Origin: Planctomycetota bacterium
GTDB taxonomy: Bacteria > Planctomycetota > Phycisphaerae > WQYP01
Length of the DNA stretch: 48,681 bases
Direction: 5' to 3'
Assembly: GCA_021790385.1 (NCBI GenBank)
Contig: JAJYDW010000027.1
Location: 1-48,681, forward strand
Made by a program: the position numbers and the translations under genes. A model generated the notes under the pieces. It worked only from the letters and a program-made list of their open reading frames with translations, did no database searches and was not told where the DNA came from. Below are positions 1-8,339 of the stretch, one piece after another. Within the stretch, counting starts at the first letter, position 1. Each line of letters opens with the position of its first letter.

Positions 1-181
1 CCACCTTCGCTTGTAAATGATTCCTACCGTAGTGTTTTATCCATTTCTGTACCGTTGTCGCGCCTGGAATCCCGTGGTGCAACCGCGCCTGGGTAATCGA
101 AGCAAATCGACCATCCTCCAACTCGTCTACCACCTGCCTCTTGAAGCATTCACTATACCGCCTTATTACCCGCATTCGCAT
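1..181 (-). CDS. IS3-family transposase OrfA, N-terminal part
   Basis: The first 60 residues of a transposase are visible; the rest runs off the window. The start is ATG at 181, with AGGAG about 8 bases upstream; a second in-frame ATG follows two codons later. The protein begins MRMRVIRRYSECFKRQVV and continues with an ITQARLHHGIPGATTVQKW segment, which is the helix-turn-helix pattern of IS3-type OrfA proteins (RYSxxFKRQVV near the start, then xYGIxGATTVQxW). In this family OrfA binds the element ends, and a frameshifted OrfAB does the DDE chemistry; OrfB would lie to the left of the window. It is oriented away from the truncated secreted gene. Confidence 0.75.
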   Translation of the reverse strand, partial: MRMRVIRRYSECFKRQVVDELEDGRFASITQARLHHGIPGATTVQKWIKHYGRNHLQAKV

Positions 182-238
182 ACCTAAACTCCTGATACTT
201 TCCTTGTCAACTGTGACAACCTATATCAGGACGGGACA
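1..238 (-). mobile_element. IS3-family insertion sequence, left end only
   Basis: The element enters from beyond the window start and ends near position 238. On the minus strand its outer end reads TGTCCCGTCCTGATATAGG, starting with TG as IS3-family ends usually do. About 57 bp inside this end lies the start codon of an OrfA-type transposase. The end contains short inverted repeats (CCTGATA near 224-230 and TATCAGG near 191-197 in minus-strand reading). The other end and any target duplication are outside the window. The exact boundary is inferred from where the neighbouring secreted-protein frame stops looking like itself. Confidence 0.6.
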
Positions 239-549
239 AAATTAAACGACCAGGTGTATGTTCCTGTTGGCAGGTTCAGATCGAAGTTTTTCGCACCCCC
301 AAACGTAGCCTGATAACTGCTTGAAACAACGGGGGAAAACTGCTCCTGTTTATTACCCGCCCCGGTTGAGCCTGTCAGATCTCCAACAATCTGGGTTTCC
401 AGCACATTACCAGACGGTGCACTGATTGCCGCCGTCGCCCATGAGTCACTGATAATTGGGATAGCTTGCGTAGAGCCGGCCATCGCGACCGACATCATCG
501 CCACCATCCCAATAGCACTACCAACACTAAAGCTAATTTTGCGTCTCAT
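226..549 (-). pseudogene. Small secreted protein truncated by the IS end
   Basis: The frame gives a 107-aa product with a clear signal peptide (basic MRRK, hydrophobic stretch, Ala-rich end near residue 29) and then a Ser/Thr/Gly-rich beta-type segment. I do not recognise a family. AAGGAG lies 6 bases before the ATG at 549 and only 3 before the ATG at 552, so 549 is the better start. The frame enters the IS end at 238, so the last three residues (VPS) and the TGA come from the element. The native C-terminus is therefore missing; it could have been a PEP-CTERM anchor, but that cannot be seen. A short natural protein ending here by chance is the alternative. Confidence 0.6.
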
Positions 550-656
550 CATATTCTCCTTTTTTGAAACGCCTCTAAACTTTCCCAGACCGGAACACCT
601 GACCCGTGCACTAAAACCTCAAATTTACCAAATCTCGCCAACCGCGATTTACCGTT

Positions 657-684
657 ATCATACCAACTAAAAACCACATGTCGA
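657..684 (-). promoter_or_regulatory. Probable promoter of the truncated secreted gene
   Basis: On the minus strand TCGACA (684-679) is followed after 16 bases by TATGAT (662-657). A start of transcription near 650 would leave a leader of about 100 bases. The rest of the 553-873 gap shows no gene, tRNA or clear operator. Confidence 0.35.
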
Positions 685-873
685 ATTAAAAACCAGAAAA
701 TTATTTATGCCCGGCAGTTTTTAGCAAATACCCCCCGCCATACCTGTAAAAAACCAATCGCCATGGTCGAGAAGACTCCAGGCTATCCCACGAATACACC
801 ATTAATAAACCGACCACCACTCCCAGAAGCTGCGGCTTCTGCAGTCCCGCGACCACACTTAAGAATCAGCCCC

Positions 874-2094
874 CTACCCCGGTAACACTACCAGATCCGT
901 TTTCATCACCCGAAGCTGCGGCGGTGTGGGCGTCTGCTCCGTCAACCGCGACAATAGCAATTCGACCATGGCCTGGCCAATGTCGTGGTTGTGCTTGTCT
1001 ACGCTGGCCCATGGCGACGTGGCTTCAAAACGCCGTTCCGGAACATCCGCCCAATAATTATCAAAGCCGACGATCGCCACATCTTCCGGCACGCGCTTGC
1101 CCAACAGCCTGCAGGCGGCAATAACCGCCGGCACGTGCCCGTCGGTCAGGGCCATAATGGCGTCCGGAGCGTCAACGGCGAAAACCTGCGCCAAATAACC
1201 TGCATACAGGTGCTTGCATATTTCAAACCAATCATGCACCTTTGCGAAGGTATCCTTGGCCTCCGTGAACTCCACTGCAGGCCTTATCGCCAGTGAAGCC
1301 TCGCGCATCGCCCGCTCATGGCCGATATCCCGCTGTGCCAGCCAGGTTGGTCGTGGCGTACTGTTGGCAACGCCGGCCCAAAATCTTAATATTTTTCGCC
1401 GCCGGCGTTTGATCAATAACTCAGTCAGCGCATACGCCCCGGCCTGATGGTCCGGTACTACCCGGTCCATCGTCTTGCTCCATGGCTCATCACTGGAGGT
1501 AACGATAATCCGGCCGGCCTGCCTGGCTGCTGTCAACAGCGCGACAATCTCTTCCGGCACCTCCGTACCAATGATCAGCCCGTCCAGCCGCTGCGCCGCC
1601 AGCCAATCCACCGGTTTATCCTGCAAATTTCCCGGCTGCAAAAGCAGCACGCTGTCTCCCTGGGCCTGCAAAGTATCGGCTATGCCAAACCGCACCTGGG
1701 CCCATGAACCTGGCGGAACGCGATTTTCCAGGGGGGGGCGAACCTGCCCATGATGATGGGCCCAGACCACCCCGATGGTCCGGTGCTTTGTCGCAGCGGA
1801 TTTTTCCCGGGCCGCTCCATCCGACAACGATGGGGCGTCGCCCTCCTGCCGTACCGCCACACGGGTACCACCCTGCGTCACAATCCGTCCATGTTCCTGC
1901 AGTTCCGCCAGCACCACGCGAACCGTTTGCCGGCTGATCTCCAAAAGCTCCGCGAGTTTTCGCTCGGCCGGCAATACACCCTGCGGGCAAACCTCCGGGT
2001 CATCCAACAGGCGTTCCAACTTCCGCACAATACGCTGCTGATTCCAAGTGGTCATCTTCGGCAATGGCTTTTCGATCATGGATCCACCGGGCAT
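874..2094 (-). CDS. GntR-HTH / LacI-type sensor transcriptional regulator
   Basis: This is a repressor-type regulator built like AraR of Bacillus: an N-terminal winged helix-turn-helix of GntR type (LPAERKLAELLEISRQTVRVVLAELQEHG, in the first 80 residues) followed by a LacI/periplasmic-binding-like effector domain (RTIGVVWA at its start, RLDGLIIGT in the middle, VPEDVAIVGFDNY near the end). Such proteins bind an operator until a sugar-type ligand releases them. I chose ATG 2094 because AAAGGG lies about 8 bases upstream; a TTG at 2112 and an ATG at 2079 are alternatives. The gene is divergent from the heparinase-like gene at 2295 across about 200 bases, so that gene is its most likely target. 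The ligand is unknown. Confidence 0.85.
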   Translation of the reverse strand: MPGGSMIEKPLPKMTTWNQQRIVRKLERLLDDPEVCPQGVLPAERKLAELLEISRQTVRVVLAELQEHGRIVTQGGTRVAVRQEGDAPSLSDGAAREKSAATKHRTIGVVWAHHHGQVRPPLENRVPPGSWAQVRFGIADTLQAQGDSVLLLQPGNLQDKPVDWLAAQRLDGLIIGTEVPEEIVALLTAARQAGRIIVTSSDEPWSKTMDRVVPDHQAGAYALTELLIKRRRRKILRFWAGVANSTPRPTWLAQRDIGHERAMREASLAIRPAVEFTEAKDTFAKVHDWFEICKHLYAGYLAQVFAVDAPDAIMALTDGHVPAVIAACRLLGKRVPEDVAIVGFDNYWADVPERRFEATSPWASVDKHNHDIGQAMVELLLSRLTEQTPTPPQLRVMKTDLVVLPG

Positions 2095-2294
2095 ATTTCC
2101 AACCCTTTGCAATATTATCAGCGTCCCGCGTCAGCCTTTTAACCACGTGCGTCTGCCGGGCAAAATCACCTCTCTCATCCAAAAGAGTACCACAATCACA
2201 CCCCAAGGTCAACCCAGCAAGCCCCACTTGACCAACTGCAGCAACCCATTGATAATCCAACTTCTTGCAGACCACCATTTCTTAGGATGGAGCC

Positions 2295-4811
2295 ATGATT
2301 CAAAATTATCCGCAAAATTCACCCGAGACCGACGAATTCTTCATCTTGTCCCAGGCCTTTGGCCTGACACTGCATGTCCCGTCCGTCAATGGCCAACCGG
2401 CTTTACCGGTTGATTCCTCGCTGGAGCTTAATTATGATTCCCCCCAGGGCCGCTGGGCCAGCGTAATTCTAAACTTTCCACAACCATGGCAACGCTGTGA
2501 ACTTGCGCGCACCGGCCGCGGCGATGTGCGTTTACGTATAACCTTTGCCCAAGGCCACTGGACACTCCGCCTCCGTGGCCATGAAAACGAACCGGTCATT
2601 GAGGTATTGGAAGTTGCCGATATCACCGCGCCCCCCTGGCAGTTGATCTTTCCGGCCACCACCCTGCACTGGCATAAACAGCTTTCGGATATTAGCGCTC
2701 CCGCCGAAATTGACAGTAATGCCACAGCGGCCATCGACCTGCGGCTTGGGGCGCACAGCCAACACGGACAACTTTTCAACTACCGCGACTGGTTCCTGGC
2801 GGAAAAAGATGGCTTTTGTTCCGGCATAATTGTGTTGCGGCCCGGCTCCTGGACGCACCCAAAATGGACCAGTGCCAGTGTGGGGCCGGCCAAAGATCAT
2901 GGGCCTGCAGCGGCGGTAAGCTTCCCCTTACCGGGGCGGCGTATTCGGCGAAGTTTTCTGCTGGTTCATGCCGCAGCCAAGCCGATTCTGGAAAAAGTAA
3001 GCCGGGACGACCCCAGCGACTTGGGCCGCGAGCCTTTCGCGGCGTGGCCGGCACGCCGCATGGCCCGACACGGATTCGCCCGGCCCGAACGTCTGGCCCA
3101 GCAGCGGCGGCTTTGCGATATGCTTTCGCTGTGTCGGCCGGCGGTTTTTGCTTTTGGTGATCAACAGGCTCTGAAACTGGCACGCCGGCGCATCGCGGAA
3201 AATCCCGCGTTGGCCGGTGGCCATCCCTTCTGGCGGGGCGATTTCGCCGCCGCCCGAGACCACCTCTTCAGCACCCTTGATCGGTTTTACGCCGGACTGA
3301 CGGAGGCCGGCTACCTGCATCCCCTTGGCAATCCGGTGGCTTGCCGGGAACTCGGTCCCACCGCGGCGATGTTTCATCTGCTCGACTACAGCGGAGAACT
3401 TTCCGCAGCCGACCGGAGCCGGGCAGCCGGCTTGATCGCCGATTTGGCAGCACTGCTGCAGCGCCGAGATTTTTATCCTTGGCACTTCTGCCACCAACCG
3501 CCCGAAGTCCCATACGATCAGCCAGGCTGCCACAATTCGCTCTACCGCGGCATGCTCAATCAGAACTTCCATACCGATGTATATGTATTTGTCGGCCTGG
3601 CCGGCTGCCTGTTGCCCAGCCACCCCCATGCGGCACGGTGGCGGAAACACGCCATAACTCAATTTAACGCCCAGATGCGCAGTTTTGTCTGGCCGTTTCC
3701 CCATGGCTACGGCTGCTGGGAGGAAAGTCATACGTATGCCAACCATGTTAAATTACTGCTGCTGCCGCTGGCGCTGGCGTTGCGTCATCTGCCGGCGGAC
3801 CAGCGGGTGGATCTGTTGAAAAACCCGGCCTTCCGGGCCATGTGCCGGTTCTTCCTGCCGCTGCTCTCACCGCCGGACAGCATTCTTGACGGTCATCGCG
3901 GCATCCCAGCCGTCGGCGATCATGGCTATCAACATAAGGGCGGATACGGCTATCTATTTGGCTGGCTGGCGACCTTATGCCCGGATGAAAAAGATACATA
4001 TCTCTGGGCCTGGGGGCAAACTGGCTCTGAACTTACCCAGCAGCAGGCGCAAGTCAGCATATTTTCACCTCTCCTGCAGGCTGATCCAACCTCCATTCCT
4101 GCCGCCAAAGCCCCGACCATGCCCGACCTGCTGGCTCTGCCGGGCTATGGAGCCATGGCCCGCACCAGCTTTAATACCCCCGAGGAAAGTCTGCTGGTCA
4201 TACGCTGCGGCGACGCCTGGGGCCATTACCATCCGGATGAGGGCAGTTTCTGGTGGTATTACCATCGGCAACTTCTGTGCGCCGATGCCGACTTGGGCGG
4301 CGGACCACTCAAGCTCCAGCACCTCGGTCACAATGTACTCGGCTTCCCCAACCATAAGCCGGTTCAACATTTAGACCGCGCCGGTTATCAGGTAACAACC
4401 TGCCAAAAAACATCCGCCGGAGGCTACCTCATCGGTTGCCTCATACCTTTTCCGCGTTTTGACACCGCTGGCAAAATCATTGACCTTCCGCCCGGGCAGC
4501 CCATGCCATTGGTAACGCGGACGTTTTACTGGGATTCACCGGCCCGCTTGCGTATTGTTGACTCGCCGGAAAACAGCCCCGACGGCCTGGTCCAATGGAC
4601 CTTGCATTTGCCGGCGGCAACGGCCCGTATCGTGGCGGATCGCACGGTGGAGTTTACCTATGCCGGCGGACTGGGATTGCGGGTGTATCTGCCGCAAAAG
4701 GCGAAGGAAATACAGTTGGAAAAATCGTCGGCCACCTGGAGGCTGACTTGCATTTACCCGGAAAATGGCCTTGAACACCACCTGCAAATCGGGAGCGGCG
4801 GTCCTGCGTAA
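2295..4811 (+). CDS. Heparinase II/III-like polysaccharide lyase family protein
   Basis: The 838-aa product has a beta-rich N-terminal third, an alpha-helical middle (about residues 240-560, with GCWEESHTYANHVK) and a beta-rich C-terminal part that starts with WGHYHPDEGSFWWYYH near residue 640. This last motif matches the His/Asp-Ser-Phe signature at the start of the heparinase II/III C-terminal domain. Family members cleave uronic-acid polysaccharides by beta-elimination. No signal peptide is visible, so the protein would act in the cytoplasm unless exported another way, which is unusual for a lyase on large polymers. ATG 2295 has GGATGGAG just upstream. It is divergent from a sugar-type regulator, which supports a carbohydrate role. 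The family call is by motif only. Confidence 0.6.
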   Translation: MIQNYPQNSPETDEFFILSQAFGLTLHVPSVNGQPALPVDSSLELNYDSPQGRWASVILNFPQPWQRCELARTGRGDVRLRITFAQGHWTLRLRGHENEPVIEVLEVADITAPPWQLIFPATTLHWHKQLSDISAPAEIDSNATAAIDLRLGAHSQHGQLFNYRDWFLAEKDGFCSGIIVLRPGSWTHPKWTSASVGPAKDHGPAAAVSFPLPGRRIRRSFLLVHAAAKPILEKVSRDDPSDLGREPFAAWPARRMARHGFARPERLAQQRRLCDMLSLCRPAVFAFGDQQALKLARRRIAENPALAGGHPFWRGDFAAARDHLFSTLDRFYAGLTEAGYLHPLGNPVACRELGPTAAMFHLLDYSGELSAADRSRAAGLIADLAALLQRRDFYPWHFCHQPPEVPYDQPGCHNSLYRGMLNQNFHTDVYVFVGLAGCLLPSHPHAARWRKHAITQFNAQMRSFVWPFPHGYGCWEESHTYANHVKLLLLPLALALRHLPADQRVDLLKNPAFRAMCRFFLPLLSPPDSILDGHRGIPAVGDHGYQHKGGYGYLFGWLATLCPDEKDTYLWAWGQTGSELTQQQAQVSIFSPLLQADPTSIPAAKAPTMPDLLALPGYGAMARTSFNTPEESLLVIRCGDAWGHYHPDEGSFWWYYHRQLLCADADLGGGPLKLQHLGHNVLGFPNHKPVQHLDRAGYQVTTCQKTSAGGYLIGCLIPFPRFDTAGKIIDLPPGQPMPLVTRTFYWDSPARLRIVDSPENSPDGLVQWTLHLPAATARIVADRTVEFTYAGGLGLRVYLPQKAKEIQLEKSSATWRLTCIYPENGLEHHLQIGSGGPA

Positions 4812-5079
4812 AATTGGGGCTGCCGGGTGCAAAAGCGGAGCACGGTGCCTTTCCTCCAGACACACCGCGGACCCGGAAAAGACGGGGATGGCATTGGAAT
4901 CTTATTTTGCCTGAATCCCAACCCATATCACTGCGGCAAAAAATGGCGCCGGCATCCACCGCAGAACCTGGTACGGTTGACGCTGATGCCGGCCCAAGAT
5001 ACTTTATCCAGAGAAGATTCACCGATGAATCGGCTTGTGCCGATATCGGTGTTGCCGCTATTTTTCAGGAGCATAACTG

Positions 5080-5388
5080 GTGATTATCAAGGTGACCGGC
5101 CGCCACTTGGATGTAACGGCGGCAATTAAAGAACACGCGCAGGAAAGGTCGCAAAAACTGCTCAAACATTATGATCTGATCAAGGAAATAGAAGTGATCC
5201 TTGATGGCAGTGCCGACAAGCAAAAAGGCGTGGAGATTATTGTCAGCGCAGAACATCGCAATATGTTCGTCGGTACGTGCGTCGGTGAAGACCTGTATGC
5301 GTGCATCGATCAAGCAGTGCATAAGCTGGAGCGACAACTTACTGACCATAAGGAGCGATTTCGGAACCGTAAACATCCGAACGCATAA
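5080..5388 (+). CDS. hpf: Ribosome hibernation promoting factor (short form)
   Basis: This 102-aa protein matches the HPF/YfiA (sigma-54 modulation) family over its full length: MIIKVTGRHLDVTAAIKEHAQE at the N-terminus, then the typical Asp/Gly turn and a second helix with YACIDQAVHKLERQL. It binds the small ribosomal subunit and helps inactivate ribosomes in stationary phase. It lacks the C-terminal dimerisation domain of long HPF. The start is GTG at 5080 with AGGAG 8 bases upstream. It is followed by ptsN and an HPr gene in the same direction, an arrangement like the rpoN-hpf-ptsN-npr region of proteobacteria, but no rpoN lies upstream. The 268 bases before it hold no gene that I can support. 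Confidence 0.9.
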   Translation: MIIKVTGRHLDVTAAIKEHAQERSQKLLKHYDLIKEIEVILDGSADKQKGVEIIVSAEHRNMFVGTCVGEDLYACIDQAVHKLERQLTDHKERFRNRKHPNA

Positions 5389-5524
5389 CCCGGCAAGCTC
5401 GCGGCGAAGCTTGCAATATCGAAAAGCGGCGAACACCCTGCGGACGTGAGCCGGCACGGCAGGTCACGCGGTTCTTGATGCGGACCAGGGAATATACCGG
5501 TGCAGGGCGTGTTTCGAGGTTGTT

Positions 5525-6010
5525 ATGAAACTTGCTGATTTAATTGTCAAAGACGCCATCGTGCCGCAAATCAAGGCTACCCAGCGCGAGGGTGCTATCC
5601 GGGAGCTGGTTGAAGCACTGGCGCAGACAGACGCGGTGCCCAAGGATCAGGTCGCGTCCCTTACCAAAGCGTTGCTGGAGAGGGAAAAACACGGCAGCAC
5701 GGGCTTTGGCAAGGGCGTCGCCGTGCCCCACGCAAAACACCCGGCGGTGAAGAAACGCGTGGCAACCATTGGCCGCAGCACGGAGGGCATTGACTTTTGT
5801 TCACTCGACGAAGCGCCGGTGTACACGGTGGTTCTTTTACTTTCGCCTCTCGAAGCTCCGGAACTGCACCTTGAATCGATGGAAGTTATTTTTCGCTATC
5901 TCCAACAAGACTCATTCCGTCGCTTTCTGCGGCAGGCCACCACCCGACAGGAAACGATGGACCTGATTGCCGAAGTGGATCAGGCCACCGCCGTCCGCCC
6001 AAGCAAATAA
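5525..6010 (+). CDS. ptsN: PTS EIIA-Ntr type protein
   Basis: The 161-aa product is a single EIIA domain of the fructose/nitrogen type. The phosphorylated histidine is His69 in GVAVPHAKH, preceded by the conserved LEREKHGSTGFGKG segment; the HLE...LL pattern follows in the second half. In proteobacteria EIIA-Ntr accepts phosphate from an HPr-like carrier and controls potassium transport, nitrogen metabolism or other proteins rather than sugar uptake. GAGG lies about 6 bases before the ATG. It stands 136 bases after hpf and 61 bases before the HPr gene. No EIIB or EIIC is nearby, which fits a regulatory role. Confidence 0.88.
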   Translation: MKLADLIVKDAIVPQIKATQREGAIRELVEALAQTDAVPKDQVASLTKALLEREKHGSTGFGKGVAVPHAKHPAVKKRVATIGRSTEGIDFCSLDEAPVYTVVLLLSPLEAPELHLESMEVIFRYLQQDSFRRFLRQATTRQETMDLIAEVDQATAVRPSK

Positions 6011-6071
6011 CCTTGCCGACGCGGCCAGGTGGCAGTACAGCGTGGGTATCCAATGTATTAATGCAGGATCC

Positions 6072-6335
6072 ATGGACCGGTTCATAAAAATCAGCAATAA
6101 ATTGGGTTTACACGCCCGCCCCGCCATGCAGTTTGTGGACTTGGCTAATCAATTTCACAGCAATATTCGCGTGTGGAAAGGGGACCAATGCGTCGATGGC
6201 AAAAGCATCATGCACATGATGATGCTGGCGGCCACCGAAGGCACGGGCCTTAAGCTGGAAGCCGAAGGTGATGACGCCGCCGGTGCCCTGGATGCCTTGG
6301 AACGACTGGTGAATGCGCACTTTGGCGAAGATTGA
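6072..6335 (+). CDS. ptsH: Phosphocarrier protein HPr
   Basis: The 87-aa product has normal HPr length. The active-site histidine is His14 in LGLHARPA, and the regulatory serine site is conserved as Ser45 in DGKSIMHMMML. HPr carries phosphate from enzyme I to EIIA proteins; Ser45 would be the target of an HPr kinase in lineages that have one. ATG 6072 has AGGA a few bases upstream and gives the proper N-terminus; a longer frame back to 5967 overlaps ptsN and is not needed. Enzyme I (ptsI), often next to ptsH, is absent; the next gene is ruvB on the other strand. Whether it acts as NPr or general HPr cannot be told from sequence alone. Confidence 0.9.
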   Translation: MDRFIKISNKLGLHARPAMQFVDLANQFHSNIRVWKGDQCVDGKSIMHMMMLAATEGTGLKLEAEGDDAAGALDALERLVNAHFGED

Positions 6336-6405
6336 TATCCGGCAGGTATGCGACGCTGTTTAGCCGCGGGCACCGCCACCACCCCCGCCAACGCAATATC
6401 TAATT

Positions 6406-7461
6406 TTATGGTGATCCCGATGGAGGAAAAAGCGAGGTCTCTGCAGACTGGGCCGGCGGCTTTAAGTGGATATGGGCGAAGCCGGCCGCGGTCAACTGCC
6501 GGCCTTTCGGCGTTCGCCGCAAAAAGCCTATTTGCAGCAGAAACGGTTCCACCACATCCTCTAGAGTGTCCGATTCTTCACCCATGGTGGCGGCGAGAGC
6601 TTCCAGTCCGGCCGGGCCGCCTTCGTAATCGCGGGCCAGCACCCGCATGAAGCGACGATCCAGATCGTCAAGCCCCATGGCATCTATTGATTCCAGATCC
6701 AACGCATCCTGGGTAATGGCCGGAGTCAACTGCCCCTGACCGCGCACCACGGCAAAATCACGCACGCGCCGCAACAGGCGATTGACCACCCGCGGTGTGC
6801 CACGGGCCCGATGCGCCAGCAGCAGCAGAGCTTTTTCTTCGGCCGGCAATTTCAGAAGCTCCGCCGAGCGCCGCACGATTCGCAGCAGATCTTCAGGAGA
6901 ATAAAAATTCAGATGATGCACGATGCCAAAACGGGATCGCATCGGTCCGGAAAGCAATCCCGCCCGCGTGGTGGCGGCGATCAGCGTAAAAGGCTGAATT
7001 TCCATGTGCATGGATTGGGCATGCGTGCCGGCCCCCATCATCACATCAATGCAGTAATCCTCCATGGCGGGATACAGGTATTCTTCGACGGCTGCGGGAA
7101 TACGATGGATTTCATCAATAAACAGCACATCGCCCCGGCCCAGGTTGGTTAAAATGCTGACTAGATCCGTCGGACGCACAAGTGCGGGGCCGCTGGTGAT
7201 GCGCGGCACTGAACCATTGAGTTCCGAGGCCACGATGTGCGCCAGCGTGGTTTTTCCCAGACCCGGCGGGCCGTGTAATAATACATGTTCCATGGCTTCA
7301 TTGCGGGTTTTAGCGGCCTGTACGCTGATACGAAGTTTTTCAATAAGCTCCGGCTGACCGATATAATCGCCCAGCTTTTTTGGACGCAGCGTCAACTGAC
7401 CGGAGCGGGAAGGTTCATCCTCCGGAAGGGTTGAGGCTGTGACAATTCGCTCTCGAGCCAT
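6406..7461 (-). CDS. ruvB: Holliday junction branch migration ATPase RuvB
   Basis: This 351-aa AAA+ ATPase forms the hexameric motor that drives Holliday junction branch migration with RuvA. Visible landmarks are LRPKKLGDYIGQ near residue 25, the Walker A motif GPPGLGKT (64-71), Walker B with DEIHR (116-120), the TTRAGLLSGPMRSRFG sensor/arginine-finger region, and the C-terminal winged-helix DNA-binding domain ending in RTPKGRQLT. GGAG lies 6 bases before the ATG. It follows ruvA by 18 bases in the same direction, so the two are probably co-transcribed. No ruvC is in the window. Confidence 0.97.
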   Translation of the reverse strand: MARERIVTASTLPEDEPSRSGQLTLRPKKLGDYIGQPELIEKLRISVQAAKTRNEAMEHVLLHGPPGLGKTTLAHIVASELNGSVPRITSGPALVRPTDLVSILTNLGRGDVLFIDEIHRIPAAVEEYLYPAMEDYCIDVMMGAGTHAQSMHMEIQPFTLIAATTRAGLLSGPMRSRFGIVHHLNFYSPEDLLRIVRRSAELLKLPAEEKALLLLAHRARGTPRVVNRLLRRVRDFAVVRGQGQLTPAITQDALDLESIDAMGLDDLDRRFMRVLARDYEGGPAGLEALAATMGEESDTLEDVVEPFLLQIGFLRRTPKGRQLTAAGFAHIHLKPPAQSAETSLFPPSGSP

Positions 7462-7479
7462 GATATCTCCGAGTTGGTT

Positions 7480-8112
7480 TTATGCAGTACCAGCCTTAAG
7501 GCGGTAGGCTGCACGGACAATATCCGCGGTCTTTTTCAGCGCCGGATCCGCCCGGCACGCCCGATCCACCCAGTTTTCAGCCTCGACCCGGCGTTCACCC
7601 AGGGAAACCAAAGCGGTAATGGCCTGCTCAAGTTCATCAAGCCGGTGGGTGGCCGGGTCCGCAGATGCCGCACCCGCCCCGCCCGTGGCAAAATGGTCCA
7701 CCTTGCCGGAAAGCTCCGCAATGACCTGTTCGGCGGTACGTTTACCGATTTCCGGCAGGCTGGTAAGAAATTTGGAGTCCTTGCGGCAAATAGCAGAGGC
7801 AATCTGGCCTACCGGCGCGGTCAAGGCCCGCAGCGCCCGGCGCGGGCCAATACCTTTTACGGTAATGAATTTTTGAAAAAAAACTTTGTCATCATGACGC
7901 AAAAAGCCCAGCAATCGCGGCGCAAGCTGGCCAAAACTGGCGTTACCCTCTATGTATTCGAGGGTAAAAAACAGACATTTCTCGCCCCTATGGGCCTGCA
8001 AATGCTGGATATCCACGGCAGGGATGTGCAACTCATACGTGATCTCGCCGACCGTCACCAACACCGACTCTTCGCCTACTTCTGCAATGATTCCGTTGAC
8101 TCGGGCGATCAT
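7480..8112 (-). CDS. ruvA: Holliday junction DNA helicase subunit RuvA
   Basis: RuvA binds four-way junctions as a tetramer and loads RuvB. The 210-aa product starts MIARVNGIIAEVGEESVLV, the usual OB-fold start. It has the first helix-hairpin-helix at KGIGPRRALRAL and the second at LPEIGKRTAEQVIAEL, and ends with a short three-helix RuvB-binding domain after a Gly/Ala linker. I chose ATG 8112 because it gives the family N-terminus; the frame stays open further upstream to 8184 but adds unrelated residues. The ribosome binding site is weak. It is divergent from the squalene-hopene cyclase gene. Confidence 0.95.
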   Translation of the reverse strand: MIARVNGIIAEVGEESVLVTVGEITYELHIPAVDIQHLQAHRGEKCLFFTLEYIEGNASFGQLAPRLLGFLRHDDKVFFQKFITVKGIGPRRALRALTAPVGQIASAICRKDSKFLTSLPEIGKRTAEQVIAELSGKVDHFATGGAGAASADPATHRLDELEQAITALVSLGERRVEAENWVDRACRADPALKKTADIVRAAYRLKAGTA

Positions 8113-8339
8113 GGAGATTCCATTCTTACTACCATTTGCCAAGCGCGCAGTATAAACGTAAGCAGCGTTCATGGCTACCGCCACACCGCGGCGAGCGGCC
8201 CGCGAGGCTTGCCCAAACCGTTGTCTTCTGTTAGTTTTATCGTTGGTTTTTCAGCCATCGCAAGTTGGACTTTCCCGAATGGCTTGGCGGACGATACTTG
8301 CGTGGTGTACAGTAAGGTTGAATCGGGATCTGTATCAAA

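Noticed and set aside
4814..5083. An 89-codon frame between the heparinase-like gene and hpf
   Set aside because: It has no family, poor composition and overlaps the hpf start; rpoN, which would be expected there, is not present even as a fragment.
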